Shown here one piece after another: positions 20,330 through 32,058 of a DNA stretch of 50,515 nucleotides. The position numbers and the translations under genes were made by a program. This DNA is from Scenedesmus sp. ARA3. Its lineage: Eukaryota > Chlorophyta > Chlorophyceae > Sphaeropleales > Scenedesmaceae. The stretch lies in NCBI GenBank assembly GCA_004335835.1, contig RWJK01001373.1, positions 1 through 50,515 of the forward strand, read 5' to 3'. The notes below the pieces were generated by a model. The model was not told where the DNA came from and ran no database searches. It was given only the letters and a program-made list of their open reading frames with translations. Each line of letters begins with the position of its first letter. Within the stretch, counting starts at the first letter, position 1.

Positions 20330-21999
20330 CCTGCCGAGTCTAGCGTATGCCAAGAAAGATCTGCCACACAGCTACACCGTGAACAAACACTTGTAACCCA
20401 GCCTACTTTGAACCGTCAACGTCGGGAAGGACTGATGAAGCACAACTGAGCTTTGCCGAGGGGACAGAACACTCGGTGTCATGACACGTACGGAGTTTGT
20501 TCGGTACTTCGACGAAGCTGAGGAGCAACTCATCGGTAAACACAGAAAGACACGTCTGAACAACAACTCAACGGTGCTACCCAACCTCAGCAACCTGCGT
20601 CAGCTGTTTCGCGCCACTCAACGCAAGTCAAAAACTCCCCTACTTGCTGCCGACCTTGTGATACAGGAGTCTTCAATTCGTCTCAGATATTCTACTGCTC
20701 CTTAGACTTCGGGCAGTAGAGCGCTGTGGTGGCCACAGGCACGAAACTGAACAGCGAGCACCTGGCAGCAGCAGGCAAACATATTTGAGCACCATGCAGT
20801 CCAGCAGGAAGGGTCTCAGCATCACGGCACCATGCTCCAGCGTTGTAACAGATGAGGACACTCTGTTCAGCCCCGGTGTCTCGACTCCAGGACACAGCCT
20901 CAGCAGCATCTTCAAGGTGCGACAGGCACACGATGCAGCACAGTGCTGCACATGGGAGTAAGCTTAAGTACCACACCACCAAATTTAATAGGATGATGTG
21001 TTCAGGAGGTACTGCTGCATGTTGTGCTGCAACTTGCAACAGCCATCAACAGGCCGATACAAGCAGAATTGGTCGCTCAAATTGCTCATCATGGGCCGCT
21101 GAATACTGCACTGCAGGAAGCGCCGGGCGGTCCTGCAGCCCCTCTGGCAGAGGAGAGCAGCAAGAGCAGCAAAGAGCAGCCGACCTGCAGCTTCTTCCCA
21201 TGGCAGCGAAAGCACAGCCACCGCCACTGACTGTGGTTGTAGCACAACCACAATTGATGACGGCTGCAGCAACCTGTTGCTGCAGTGACTCCCCTGATGT
21301 GGCCGTAAGCGTAATCAGACTCTGGTGGCTTTCCAGGTAGAACATCAAGAGCTGACCAGCAGCTGCTGGGATGATGAGGGCGGCAGCACCTGCTGGCATG
21401 GCATGCTGCTGTGCACAGTGCGTTTGATTGCCACCTGATGATACAAGTGCATATTCGTGAAGCAGCAGCAAGTACCACCAGTGTGTTATGCCACATGCTG
21501 CAGCAGCTTTGTACCAATTCGGCATCCACCGCGGCGTTTCCATGTCCACTCTTTGGGCTGCCTGCACGATATGACTGCTTGAAGGGCGCTACTGCCATTG
21601 TCCACGTTGCTGGCTATCACGTGCCTGCACCACAAGTTGCGTTGATCTGTTGCAGTTCAAAACGCTTTGAAACACAAGGATACATTTGGTTTGTGTGGTT
21701 ATCTGTTGGTGCCGCCTTCGTGGGCGGTATGGGGCAGCCTTGCTCCCACATCCTGGGCTGCATGCAGCAGATTGTTGTGCAGCAAACGGGCGCAAAGCAA
21801 GTCTCGCCAAGTGCTGAAGTATTGATGCTGACAGATAGGTTGAAATGCACTCGCTGCACTTCTGTTGCTGCAGTGCACAGCACATTGCATTACTTGAGAC
21901 CACAATGCATCACACAGATCCTGGCTGTCTTACATCTGCCGTGCTGAGGTTGCTTGCATCATGCGGCAGGCTGCTGGCTCTTGCATCAGTAGCGCCCGC
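20330..21999. other. Unresolved region, candidate membrane-protein exons
   Basis: No recognised gene. A plus-strand ATG frame at 20481-20705 (75 codons with stop, starting MTRTEFVRYFDEAEEQL) has less CAG-type sequence than its surroundings and could be an exon. On the minus strand, frames at 20692-21039 and 21046-21567 contain hydrophobic runs (IILLNLVVWYLSLLPCAALC; AAALIIPAAAGQLLMFYL). On the plus strand 21690-21760 encodes a hydrophobic run beginning GYIWFVWLSVGAAFVGG. I could not join any of these into a phase-consistent model. Confidence 0.3.
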
Positions 22000-23904
22000 A
22001 TAGATGGGCATATCTGCGGTTCTTGGCCTGAGTACACTGTGAACACGTGGCTGTTGTGAAGGGCAGGTTGAATATTTGTTAAATCGCGTCACAGATGGTC
22101 TGCGCCACGTATGTGCTTTGCAGTCGCTCAGCACCTGCAGTATCACAGCACTGCAAGTCCCTGCTCCTCTGTGTACACTCTGCCTCTCCGGCAGGTGGCA
22201 GAGTTGCATGTTTGGCAGGAAGGTTGCTGCTGTTGGAAGCGCGCAGCAGGATAGCGTGTGGATAAACGCTGGGAGCTGGATGGCCCATCCGCATGGTGGG
22301 CCGCGGGGCAGCTGGCGTGCATGCATGCACTGCCGTGTGCTCATATGCATGCATGCGAGTGCGGCGTGTGCTTGCCGGCAGGGGCGGCGTTAGCCGGTGG
22401 GTCGCCACGCTTGCAGGCGGCAGCTGCGTGCCACAGGGCACACAGTGTGTGCCTGTGGACCGCTGGCGTGCACAGGGAATCCCCTGCTTCTGGAAACAAA
22501 ATTGTTGTGCACGCACTGGCTTGTTAGGTGCTGCATCGTTTGCAACTATGCTGTATTTGGTGTATGTGCTGCCTGACCGTTTGACTCGTAGCATAGCATG
22601 TTCGAATAGCTTATGTGAAAGTGGCGACAGGTGTGTACCATACTAGGGTGTAATACACCGGGTATGGGGTACCCCGTTTCCTTGCAAGGGCTCGACAGGC
22701 CCAGAGAGCTCCACATTGCTAGCAGCGCTGAGCCCCCCTCAGCCAGGCTGTGCCCCAACAGCGCAGAGTGACAGGGACTCTCATTTCAAGATCTTTGCCC
22801 GGGTTGAATGGCCTGCTCCAGCACAGCAGGTGCACAACACAGCCTTGCATGTGTGCCGCTTACAACAACACCAACCAAACTTCAATAGAAGCGAGTCAGG
22901 CGACGTGGGCAGCACGACCCTGCACAATATAGCACCGCCTGGCGGCTTGCGCTGAATGCCCGTCAAGCAGCCACCAAGTTTCGACCCTCACACCGCCAGC
23001 AGCACAGCTAACCGCATTTGCCCAGTGCAAGCTCGAACCCAGAGCACTGAGCATGAACTAACACAGCCTTCAAGAGGGAAGAAACACTGTAAAAGTGAGA
23101 ACTCAGCAAAACAGCCGTCCGAACAGCAAGCACTGAACAGCACTGCAGATGAGTGTCTGATCAAGCCACCACAGATTAGCATGCTGCAGCGCGAGCACGG
23201 CGGCAGCAGGAGCAGCAGCAGCGGTGCGGCGAGCTGTTGCTGTCACAGCTGTCGCATGAAGCACCCTGGCCCTGCACTTTGATGAATGCATCTGTGCATG
23301 CACCAGATCGACCCTGCCAAGTCTAACACAGCTAACATATGTGTATATACAAGCCTGTTTCTTCTCAGAAAGCATCAACACCACACTACAAATGACAGTT
23401 GCGGACAGTTGCCTGCTAGCCACGTGTATCCATGACCAGAATGCCTCACACAGTCTGCACCCAGAACCACCTACATCTGACTGCCCAGCAATGGGTTAGC
23501 CAGGCCCTGCTCGCATGCAAATAGGACGATTCTAGGCATGCACATTGCATGCAGCTTGGGCCGCGATTTGTCACTACGCTGGCCAGTTGTTGGTGGCAAC
23601 TTGGGGAACTAACACATACTCACTCATGCAGCCAGTGACATTGATCAAAACCTGCAACACTCTCTCTAAACCGCAGAGGCGGCAGCACCACACTGCGCCG
23701 CACAGCACACATGCAACAGTCAGTCGGCCCTTTTGAGCCACTGCCGCAACGCATGCGCAGACAACCACGAAGCCGCTGATAGGTGCTGTTGGTGCGTATC
23801 TACACCACTTTGGCCCATGCTATCACCGGCTGCAATACACAGCTCAGCGGCACAGCACATGCAGACACCCAAGCAGCTTCTACAGAAGCCCTGCCCTGCC
23901 CATT
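22000..23904. other. Unresolved 1.9 kb, no gene model
   Basis: Short frames on both strands without family similarity. The only mildly notable piece is a Cys-rich plus-strand segment near 22425-22520, after an acceptor-like CTTGCAG: GSCVPQGTQCVPVDRW followed by IPCFWKQNCC. Confidence 0.3.
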
Positions 23905-23985
23905 TACGTGTACAGCTCACACACAGCACGCACATAGATCTTGCTGGCTGGGCGCGTACGGCAGCACCTCCCGCGCCACTGCCAT
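23905..23985 (-). repeat. Copy of the ABC1K6 terminal exon edge with stop
   Basis: TACGTGTACAGCTCAC at 23905 repeats the sequence at 24026 that holds the last codons and stop of the kinase gene. Similarity continues through the GCAGCACCTC block. The shift is 121 bp. Confidence 0.85.
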
Positions 23986-24024
23986 GCTGTCAGCCATCAA
24001 CATGACCCTGCAGGGAAAGCTGCT

Positions 24025-26169
24025 CTACGTGTACAGCTCACGCACAGCACGCGCAGAGATCCTGCTGATCAGCTGGCTGGTGACCTGCGGCAGCACCTCG
24101 CGTGCCACCGTGGGCAGCACTGGCAGCAGCTCCAGCAGTAGCGAGGCGTCAGCAGGGCCAGCACCTGACAGTGAGCCCTTTGTGAGGAAGTTGACAATCT
24201 TGACCACGTTGTCGACGACTTGGCGATCCTCCTCTGAGATGTGTGGGGACAGCGGCACGGAGGCTTGCCGAGCACCTGTTGAGCAGCCATTAGAAAAAAG
24301 CGGTGGGCAAGGTGGCAGCAGCAGCAGCAGTGTTGAGACATGGCGACGCGTGCGTGAATCGCAGATGGTGAATGCACGCCAAGGCTGCACTAAGACAACT
24401 GCCACATGGTGCAACACAGCAGGTCGATGCAGGGCGTGACAGCTGCACTTTGTTATGAAATACAGCCAACCTGTGCAGCCACAAAGTCTCACACCAGCTC
24501 GCCACCACACCACGCACACACACCTGGCAGTAGTACAGGCACGCGCACGCCAGCCAAACCCAGCTGCTGCCCAGCTGCGGAAGTGCAGCTGAGCAATGCA
24601 GGCATGCAGTCTCAGATGTCTCAACAGCGCTATGTCACCACACCCACCTGGCAGTAGTACGGGCACGCGCACGCCTGCTAGCCCCAGCCGCTGCACCAGC
24701 AGCACCAGCTGCTCCCTTGACAGCGCATCAATGGACTTGACCACCTCATCTAGCAAAAAGGTGCGGAAGAAGCTGCCCTCGGGCGAGAAGATGAACCTGC
24801 GGCGGCAGCAGCAGCAGCAGGGTCAAGGACAAATGCAGCAGAGAAGCAGGCGCCTGAGCTGGCGCGCCACATGACTTTGCAAAAGACAAAGAAAGTGGCA
24901 GCCTACAGCATACCTGGAGCACCGACGGACACAGTATATGCCAGCAAGACAACAGGAGAACAGGAACAGAACAGAAGCAGCTGCATGCAACGCAGCTGGC
25001 CTTGTGGGCTCGCCTGAGGGCCTCCCGCAGCCTGCCTTGGCTATCCAGCGTGCTCTGCTGCCGCAGGTCAAAGCGGTTCGCAGGCAGCCCAAACAGCCCA
25101 ATGCCAGGAGCGCCAGCCACAGCCACAGTGCCGTCACCAAACGCAGCACCGGGCACCGGCAGCGGCAGCGGCAGCTGGGGCAGCTGCGGTATCAGCTGCG
25201 GCCCAAAGATGCCGATGCCGCCACCAAACGGACCGTTCCTGCTGCTGCTGCTGCTGCCGCTGCCGTTGCGTGCTGCTGCTGCTGCTGCTGCTGCTGCCAC
25301 CTCTTGGTCCATGTCTCCTCGAGAGGATTGTGAGGCAACTGCAAAGCTCTCAAAGGCGTTGAGCAGGTCGATGAGCCTGTCCGCGTCAAAGATGCCCTGC
25401 TTGCCGTACACCATGTAGCGCAGCGCAGCCTGCAGCAGCAGCAGCAGCAGCAGCAGCAGCGGCAGCGGCAGCGCAGCATGCGCTTAGTAGGCTGCATGAT
25501 AGCTTCTTGCCACCAACACGAGAAGCAGGGGCTTGCAGCAAGCAGAGCAGCAGGGAGCAGCAGTGTGTAGCAAGCCCACGAGACACTGCACGCACCTGCA
25601 GGCGCGGCGATTCATTGGTGAGCAGGCGCTTGGGGTAGGCCCCGCCAACTACCGATTGCAGGCATGCAGGATGCAAAGCAACACAGCCAGCACACACACC
25701 TGCAGGCGTGGTGACTCGTCTGTGAGCAGGCGCTTGGCGATGTATGGGTAGGCTTCATCCACCAGTGCAAACTCGGGGTCGCCCACCAGCGCGATGCCCT
25801 CCAGCACACCAATGGCGCGGATGATCAGCGCAAAGTAGGGCGGGATCCTGCAGCGCAGCAGCAGCAGCAGCAGCAGCAAGACAGTTGCTGGGTAATGAGC
25901 GCAAAGTAGGGCAGGATCTTGCGTGGCTGCTGCAGCAGCAGGTCAGGGGACTTCAGTGTGAGGATCAGTGCCGCCCGCACGCTGATGGCGCGGATTGTCA
26001 GCGGAACGCAGGGCAGGATTCTGTGCGCGGTTGAGTGGACGCGTGGGGCGTAAAGTAACGGCGGCAGCAGCAGCCCGCACCTGAAGGGGTAGTCGAAGGT
26101 GATCTGCGCCAGGTCAGCGGCCAGCTCCTGGAAGTTGATGTTCTTGGCGCCACCACCCTCCAGCGCCTG

Positions 26170-26263
<94 letters not shown>

Positions 26264-29200
26264 GCGTGAAACACGTCAGAAAGTGGCGTGGTGCTGGCAT
26301 AGAGATGCCCGTGCTCTGCTGGCCGCATACTTGAATGCAGACAGCACCTGAGAAGCACTAACGAATAAGGCACACACGACAAATGTCAACAGCTACCACG
26401 GTTGCCGCTCTTAGCAGCTGGTTGCACATATGGTTTGACCAGCAGGTTGAGCACGAAGTTTGACCAGCTGTCGCCCCACCTGGTCAAAGACCTTGGCCAG
26501 CACAGGCAGGATGGGCTGCAGGTCGGTGCCCGGCGGGATGAACTGCAGTGTCACAAAGTCCTGCGAGCAGGAAGCACCAGCAGCAGCAGCAGCAGCACAA
26601 ACGTCAGCAGGATCACAACAGACTGACTCCCCTGTCGCTGCATTGCTGGCAGATGCATCGATGCAGCAGTAACCTGTGCCAGGCATTCCAGCACCCAACG
26701 CGCGCGACAGCCAGATCCCAGATGCCAAGCAGGGAACTGAACGCTAGCCAGGAGCGCAGCTAACAGTCATGGTGCGAGGTCTCCGCCCCTCCCTGAAAGA
26801 GTGAAGTGCAACAACAAACATGTGCGCTCTGATGTACTTGCAGCTTAGCCCACCTGCACAATGGCCTCATAGTCCCTGTGGATGAGGTGGCTGATGGCCT
26901 CGATCATGCCAAACTTGATTTCGTCGTCAACCTGCGTCACGAGCCCGATTGACAGAACAAACGCAAGTCAAGGACGGTTATAGATCCCCAGTGGCACAGG
27001 ATGCAGAACCAGGTGTGCTGACAGGGCATTAAAAAGCTGCGCATGGAGGCTGCCACCAGCTCCATGCAAGCTCAGGCCACTATGCAAGCAGCCGTGCGTG
27101 GCACAGCGACCACTGACAGAGTCGAGTGATCCAAAAATGCTGCCGTCCCACCTGCGTCATGAGCCCAAAGTCGAGGATGGCCAGCCGGCCATCAGGCGTG
27201 CGGATGAGGTTGCCGGGGTGCGGGTCAGCGCTGCAGGGAGAAAGGGTTTGGCATTGATGACGGCAGTACAAGGTGGTCAGCGCAGTGCAGGGTGCAAGCA
27301 GACACGGCAACTGCAGTTGTCGCGAGGTGCGTTGTGTGTGCAAAGAAGAGGCTGGCTTATGCTGGATTGCACAACAGCCGCCGCTTATAAACGGCACATA
27401 AGGAGAGGGCGCAATACCCAGGCGCCATGCAGAAGCGGTAGCAGGCAGCAGCCAGCTACAGCGACAGGGTCTGGCGCTTGACGCAGCTGACAAAACTTCC
27501 TATGCATTAGCCGCATTCAGCTGCAGCTGCCTCCTCAACACAAAGATGTACACCACTCACTGGAAAAAAGCCTATCTCTAGCAGCTGCTTCAAGTAGCAG
27601 CATTCAGCTGCCGCCCCCACTACATAATTGGCTACGATACTCACTGGAAGAAGCCTGTGTCCAGCAGCTGCTTGAGGTAGCAGATGACCCCGATGTTGAC
27701 CAGGTCGCCCACGTCATCGGCCTTGCTCTGGCTCAGCTTCTCACCGTCCAGCCACGACACAGTCAGCACGCGGCGGCTGGTCAGCTCGCTGTACGTGGAC
27801 GGCACCACCACCTGCAACCATGGCACAGGCGCAGCAGCACAAGCATGTCAACAGGGCGCTGCACTGGGCTGTAGCTCAAAACCAATAAGCTGTTCAGTGG
27901 CGGCTGGTCAGCTCGCTGTACGTGAACGACACCACCACCTGCAGCACACACAACACGTGACACAGCACAGCCTGAGAAGCAGCGGGTGTTTGGTGGCTCA
28001 GCAGCACGCGGCGGCTGGTCAGCTCGCTGATCGTGGACGGCACCACCACCTGCAGCATACACAGCAGCAGCACGGAACAGCGAATACGCGTTAGTACAAG
28101 GGAGCTGCATTACGCGGCAGCAGCTGAGAGAGCAGCATTGTCTGTAATGTACTGGTCAGCGCGCTGTACGTGGACGGCACCAGCACCTACAGCACACACA
28201 ACAGCACGGCAGCACAACCCGATCTTGACCCCGGTGTGAAACCTACAACATACAGCAGTCGTTCCGCACCATATTGTGTGGCCCGGCGGGCAGCATGGTG
28301 AATGCAGCTCCACAACAACTAATCGTTTTTTATATGCAAGAGGCTGCTTACCCACCCCATCACAGCATCGCCAATGACAGCTTAGCCCACCAGAACAGCC
28401 TTTTGAATACATGAGCTGCAATCAAGAGCAGTCCCTGCCCACCTGCGGCAGGTCGGCGGCCATCTGCTGCGCGAACAGTGTCGCGTTCTGGCCCTCCTTC
28501 ACATAGTCCAGCTCGTCAAAGAAACGCGCAGCCCACTCATCAAGCAACGCCACAACATCCGTGGTGAGCTGCAAGATGACGCGACACGACATCAGCACAG
28601 ACACAAGCATGTGACACATCTATCATGGTGCACAAAGGTTGGGTCCATTGCACTGCGCTCATGCTTGGCAATAGAACGACTGCTGTCAGCAGGGCAGCCA
28701 CATTCAGCCTGGGCTGCAGCTGGTGCGGCTGTGGGTGCCGCCAGTGCGTGCCATGCACCTGATGATGAACGGCAGGCTGTGTCACTAGCTCTCGACATGT
28801 TTCTGCAACAGCCGATGCCCCTGCTGCAGCTGCTGCTGCTGCGTCCGCGGCAGCTGCTGCCGCGGCGGCAGCTCATACAATTGAATGTAGATTTCACACT
28901 GAAGTTCACGCCCACCTGTGGGAACTGCCTCAGGAAGAGCCCGATCTTCCTGATGATGTACAGGTCCACCGTCACAGTCTCCTGCAGGGCACCAGGGCAG
29001 CACCACGCCTCAGCAGCCGCCACAAGTTGCTAGACTCACGAAAGCTGGCGCACAGCGCCAGCCAAGGCACTGTCCCCAACATGATTGCACGGGTTGCTGC
29101 AGTACATTTCTGTCAGCAATTCCAATCATTAGCATTAACAGTAACAACACAAGCAAACCAAACAGCAAGGAAAGCTGCACGCTCAGTGCTGCTGCGCCAC

Positions 29201-31498
29201 CCCACTCACCAGCACGCCCGGGCGCTGCACTTTCACTGCCACCTCCTCGCCCGTCTTGAGCCGCCCCCGGTACACCTGGCCCAGGCTGGCGGCTGCGATG
29301 GGCTCCGGGGTGAGGTCCGCGTAGATCTCATACCAGGGAGCACCCAGCTCGTCATTGATGACCTGACAATATAGATATGCGACAACATACACACAGCAAA
29401 GTGAGTGTGGGCTCACGGGTGAGGTCCATGTAGATCTCGTACCAGGGAGCACCCAGCTCGTCATTGATGACCTGCAGCATCAACAGGTTAGAAAATTATG
29501 CAGGTGTGACATAGCTCAGCATCTGCGGCTGGCGCCACAAGCAGCTGAAGTGTGCGCTGCCTGCTGACGGGGCCAGAAACAGGAGCCATATGTTCACACT
29601 GGATCTTACTAGCCTCTGCCTGTTCTAGTTTCACTTGCAGGATGCCAAGTTTGCACACATCAACATTGTCTGTTGAAACACAGGTTTGAGCAAACAAAAC
29701 TGGCATCCACAGCCAGCGAACGCAGCCTGTCAGCGCACCTGCATGGCGACCGCGCTGTCGAAGCTGGGCACCTTGTCGCACAGCTTCTGCAGCTCGTTCA
29801 TGGCTGCGGGGGACAGGATGTCAGGCCGGATGGACAGCGCCTGCAGCAGCAGCAGCAGCAGGGCGCAAGATGATGAACACCACAACAGTAACTAAGATTG
29901 TCTATGGTTAGCGCAGATCTTTGCTAAAGCCTGCGCGCAATGGAGCCGCATCGCCAACTTCAGATTGCGCTCGCAGCATGCAACACAACAGAGTGCATTA
30001 CAATGTGACACATATTGTCTCTTCCTGTCCAACTTGCACTGCCCATCCCATCTGACACTGAAAACGTGTGACAACACAAGCTGCCCGCGCTGCTGCCGTG
30101 CCCTCACCTGGCCCAGCTTGATGTATGCGGGGCCCAGGCTGGTCACGATGTCCCTCAGCTGGATGGCGCGCTTTACCTCATTGTCCTTCAGCTTGCCTGC
30201 AGCGGACACAACCCATACAATACATATGAAGCTCATACCATGATGATACCCTTGAACACAGCAACAGCTGCTGGAGTAACAACTGCACTTTGTCGCATGC
30301 TCACACATAAGCCAAGTGATACTTTTCAGGCAGGCGGAACATGTCTAACGTATCAATCAGGCTGCTGCCACGCACCCTGCGCAAAGTCCATGACCAGGCC
30401 ACTGATGAAGTTGCCAGCAATGCCCATCAGCTGCGTGATGCGTGTGATGACGGCGGTGGGGCGCGTGTCCCAGTACCTGAAGCAGCACAGCACATACACA
30501 GAAGGCAGCTGATTAAGCGCGTCTTGATTGCAGGAAGCATCAGTTAAGTAGCGGCGGTGCCACAGGCTCACAGGCCTGCTGCAACAATTCGGCCGGCAAT
30601 AACTGCTGCTGTTGTGCATAGATATTATCTGCCGCCCAGCTGCAGCTGCAGCTGCGCACTGATGCAGATCTAGCCGATGTGCTGCCATTGCCGTTTACGT
30701 TGCTCTTATCTCACAACCCACAGCGCCAGCCTGTCTGTCGTATCCCTGTCCAGCGCGCACGGTGCTGTCAGCCGCTGCATGTTGTACTGCTGCCGTTGCT
30801 GCTGCTGCTGCTGCCCCCCACTGCTGCCACATGCAAACGCCAGACAAAACATGCAGTCCTCTGTTACCACTCCCCAAAAGTATCAATGCTCCATCCGCAC
30901 CTGTTGATGGCCTCTGGGTCATACGCCAGTGGCAGTGCCTCATTCAGGCCCTCGTCCTGCAAGTCTGTCACCAGCCGCATGCGCACGTTTGCGTTTGCAA
31001 AGTCTGACTCATCGAGGTTCTGGCCCCTGAACCCTGCCATGAGCACCTTGAGCTGCTCATTCTCTGAGGCCTCCATGCTGCTGCGCATCTGCAAAGGACA
31101 ACAATAACAATGACAATAACATAAGGCCAGGGCAGGGTGCAAACAGGGCACAAAGATCAATTCAACCTGATGTCAGGCTCAGGGACAGAGTGTGGCCACA
31201 GTGTGTCAAAGTGCAGCTTGCAGGAAACAACAAGGTGCAAACCAGTGTCAACAACCTGAAGGTGCAGCTGTTTTCAGAATAGCTAGAGCAGGGCAGCTGC
31301 GAGGAAGCTTGGTGTGCTGCCATTGTAACAGGCGAGACCCACTAGACATTAGCTGCTGCTACTGGCAGCTCTGCATAGTAACCGCAGCCGCCCATGTGAT
31401 GCAACCTGAACATGGTGCGGCATCACACTGCCGTCTCCTGCCGATATAGAGCAATACAAAAAGCATGGAGGAGAGGCTACTTCTGAACAGTCTGCTGC

Positions 31499-31531
<33 letters not shown>

Positions 31532-32058
31532 AGTTACAGCAGATGTTGCTGCTGTCATCTGCCACACCTCTTTCATGCTTGCTGACATCTGGGACACAGA
31601 CGTCTGCAGGCAGTGCAGCAAGTCAGCAGCAGGGCGCAGCATTATGTGCCATACGTAATTGGAGCCAAACCAACATGCACAGCTGCAAACCGCTTCATAG
31701 CCAATTTTGTGTCAATCACAAGGCATGATGCTATATACCCAGGCCAAACGAGGTGCGTAGTGCACATGCTGACTGCACGTGCTCTGGTTCCTGCCTGACA
31801 TCATGACACTTGCATTGTGGTGAGCTAGTTGTGCAAGCCGCTGCATGTTGAAGGTACAGGTATAGAAAGTTGCATGACTCTGAGTAGTGCGAGAAATGCA
31901 GCTACCTTGGTTGCTGCTGCGCATGATACGCGGCGCCTCTGTGGCAGTGCTGGCTGATGCGTGGCCCTGACATGCTGCTGCTGTTGCTGCAGGCTGCTCC
32001 TGCTGCTGCTACTGCTGCCCTGCCCTGAGCAAGCCCGTTGTTTCAGAGACTGATGCAT
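24025..32058 (-). CDS. ABC1K6-type plastid atypical kinase (At3g24190-like)
   Basis: Eighteen exons: 32058-31906, 31603-31568, 31088-30901, 30476-30376, 30196-30108, 29840-29739, 29362-29210, 28981-28916, 28568-28443, 27811-27645, 27230-27152, 26931-26854, 26560-26480, 26166-26081, 25847-25700, 25429-25014, 24796-24648, 24275-24025; 2,469 nt, 822 residues, phases consistent. Residues 1-51 form a plastid transit peptide (Ser/Gln run, then RRRVSCAAATK). ABC1/UbiB kinase motifs: YIKLGQALSIRPD near 186, AAASLGQVY near 246, VAVKVQRP with likely Lys267, ADPHPGN at 395-401 and LDFG with Asp414. The tail (KNINFQELAADLAQITFDYP, DESPRLQ, SREQLV) matches plant ABC1K6 closely. This family works at plastoglobules/thylakoids in prenyl-lipid homeostasis; substrates are uncertain. 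Exon 2 (36 nt) is the least certain. Intron 16 appears to be GC-AG. Residues near 590-620 hold an Ala/Ser/Asn-rich insert. Confidence 0.93.
24524..24560 (-). repeat. Downstream copy of ABC1K6 exon 17 (3' edge, donor)
   Basis: The end of exon 17 (GLAGVRVPVLLPG, then GTGGGTG) recurs 124 bp downstream as the same peptide before GTGTGTGTG. The parent edge is 24648 and the copy edge is 24524. Confidence 0.88.
25596..25632 (-). repeat. Downstream copy of ABC1K6 exon 15 (3' edge, donor)
   Basis: The parent ends KRLLTDESPRLQ with its edge at 25700. The copy reads KRLLTNESPRLQ with its edge at 25596 and a GTGCGTG donor. The shift is 104 bp. Confidence 0.88.
25890..26020 (-). repeat. Two upstream copies of the ABC1K6 exon 15 start
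   Basis: The parent exon starts at 25847 (IPPYFALIIRAIGV). Two degraded copies precede it: one near 26020 reading RILPCVPLTIRAISV, one near 25919 reading KILPYFALIT. They lie about 173 and 72 bp from the parent edge. Neither continues as the conserved exon. Confidence 0.7.
26171..26260. repeat. (CAG)30 microsatellite
   Basis: Thirty perfect CAG units lie 5 bp outside exon 14 of the kinase gene. On the gene's strand this is (CTG)30 directly before the acceptor CTGGCAG, so it makes up the tract normally rich in pyrimidines. Being uninterrupted, it is likely to vary in length. Confidence 0.97.
27561..27597 (-). repeat. Downstream copy of ABC1K6 exon 10 (3' edge, donor)
   Basis: The last ~37 nt of exon 10 before its GTGAGT donor (edge 27645) recur with substitutions, edge at 27561, again followed by GTGAGTG. 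The shift is 84 bp. Confidence 0.75.
27898..28186 (-). repeat. Three upstream copies of the ABC1K6 exon 10 start
   Basis: The parent starts at 27811 with GTGGTGGTGCCG (VVVPSTYSELTSRR). Copies with acceptors start at 27938 (VVVSFTYSELTSRH then stop), 28049 (VVVPSTISELTSRR) and 28186 (VLVPSTYSALTS). The steps are 127, 111 and 137 bp. Each copy keeps about 35-45 nt of exon behind CTGCAG or CTGTAG. Confidence 0.92.
29417..29471 (-). repeat. Upstream copy of the ABC1K6 exon 7 start
   Basis: Sequence from 29471 downward repeats the start of exon 7 (29362): VINDELGAPWYEIYMDLT, behind a GCTGCAG acceptor that looks better than the parent's TTGTCAG. It can end at a GTGAGC donor (edge 29417), making a 55-nt pseudo-exon that would shift the frame. 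The shift is 109 bp. Confidence 0.92.

Noticed and set aside
27898..28186. Mutually exclusive exons in ABC1K6
   Set aside because: Copies hold only the first ~40 nt of exon 10 with no matching donor, so they cannot replace the exon.
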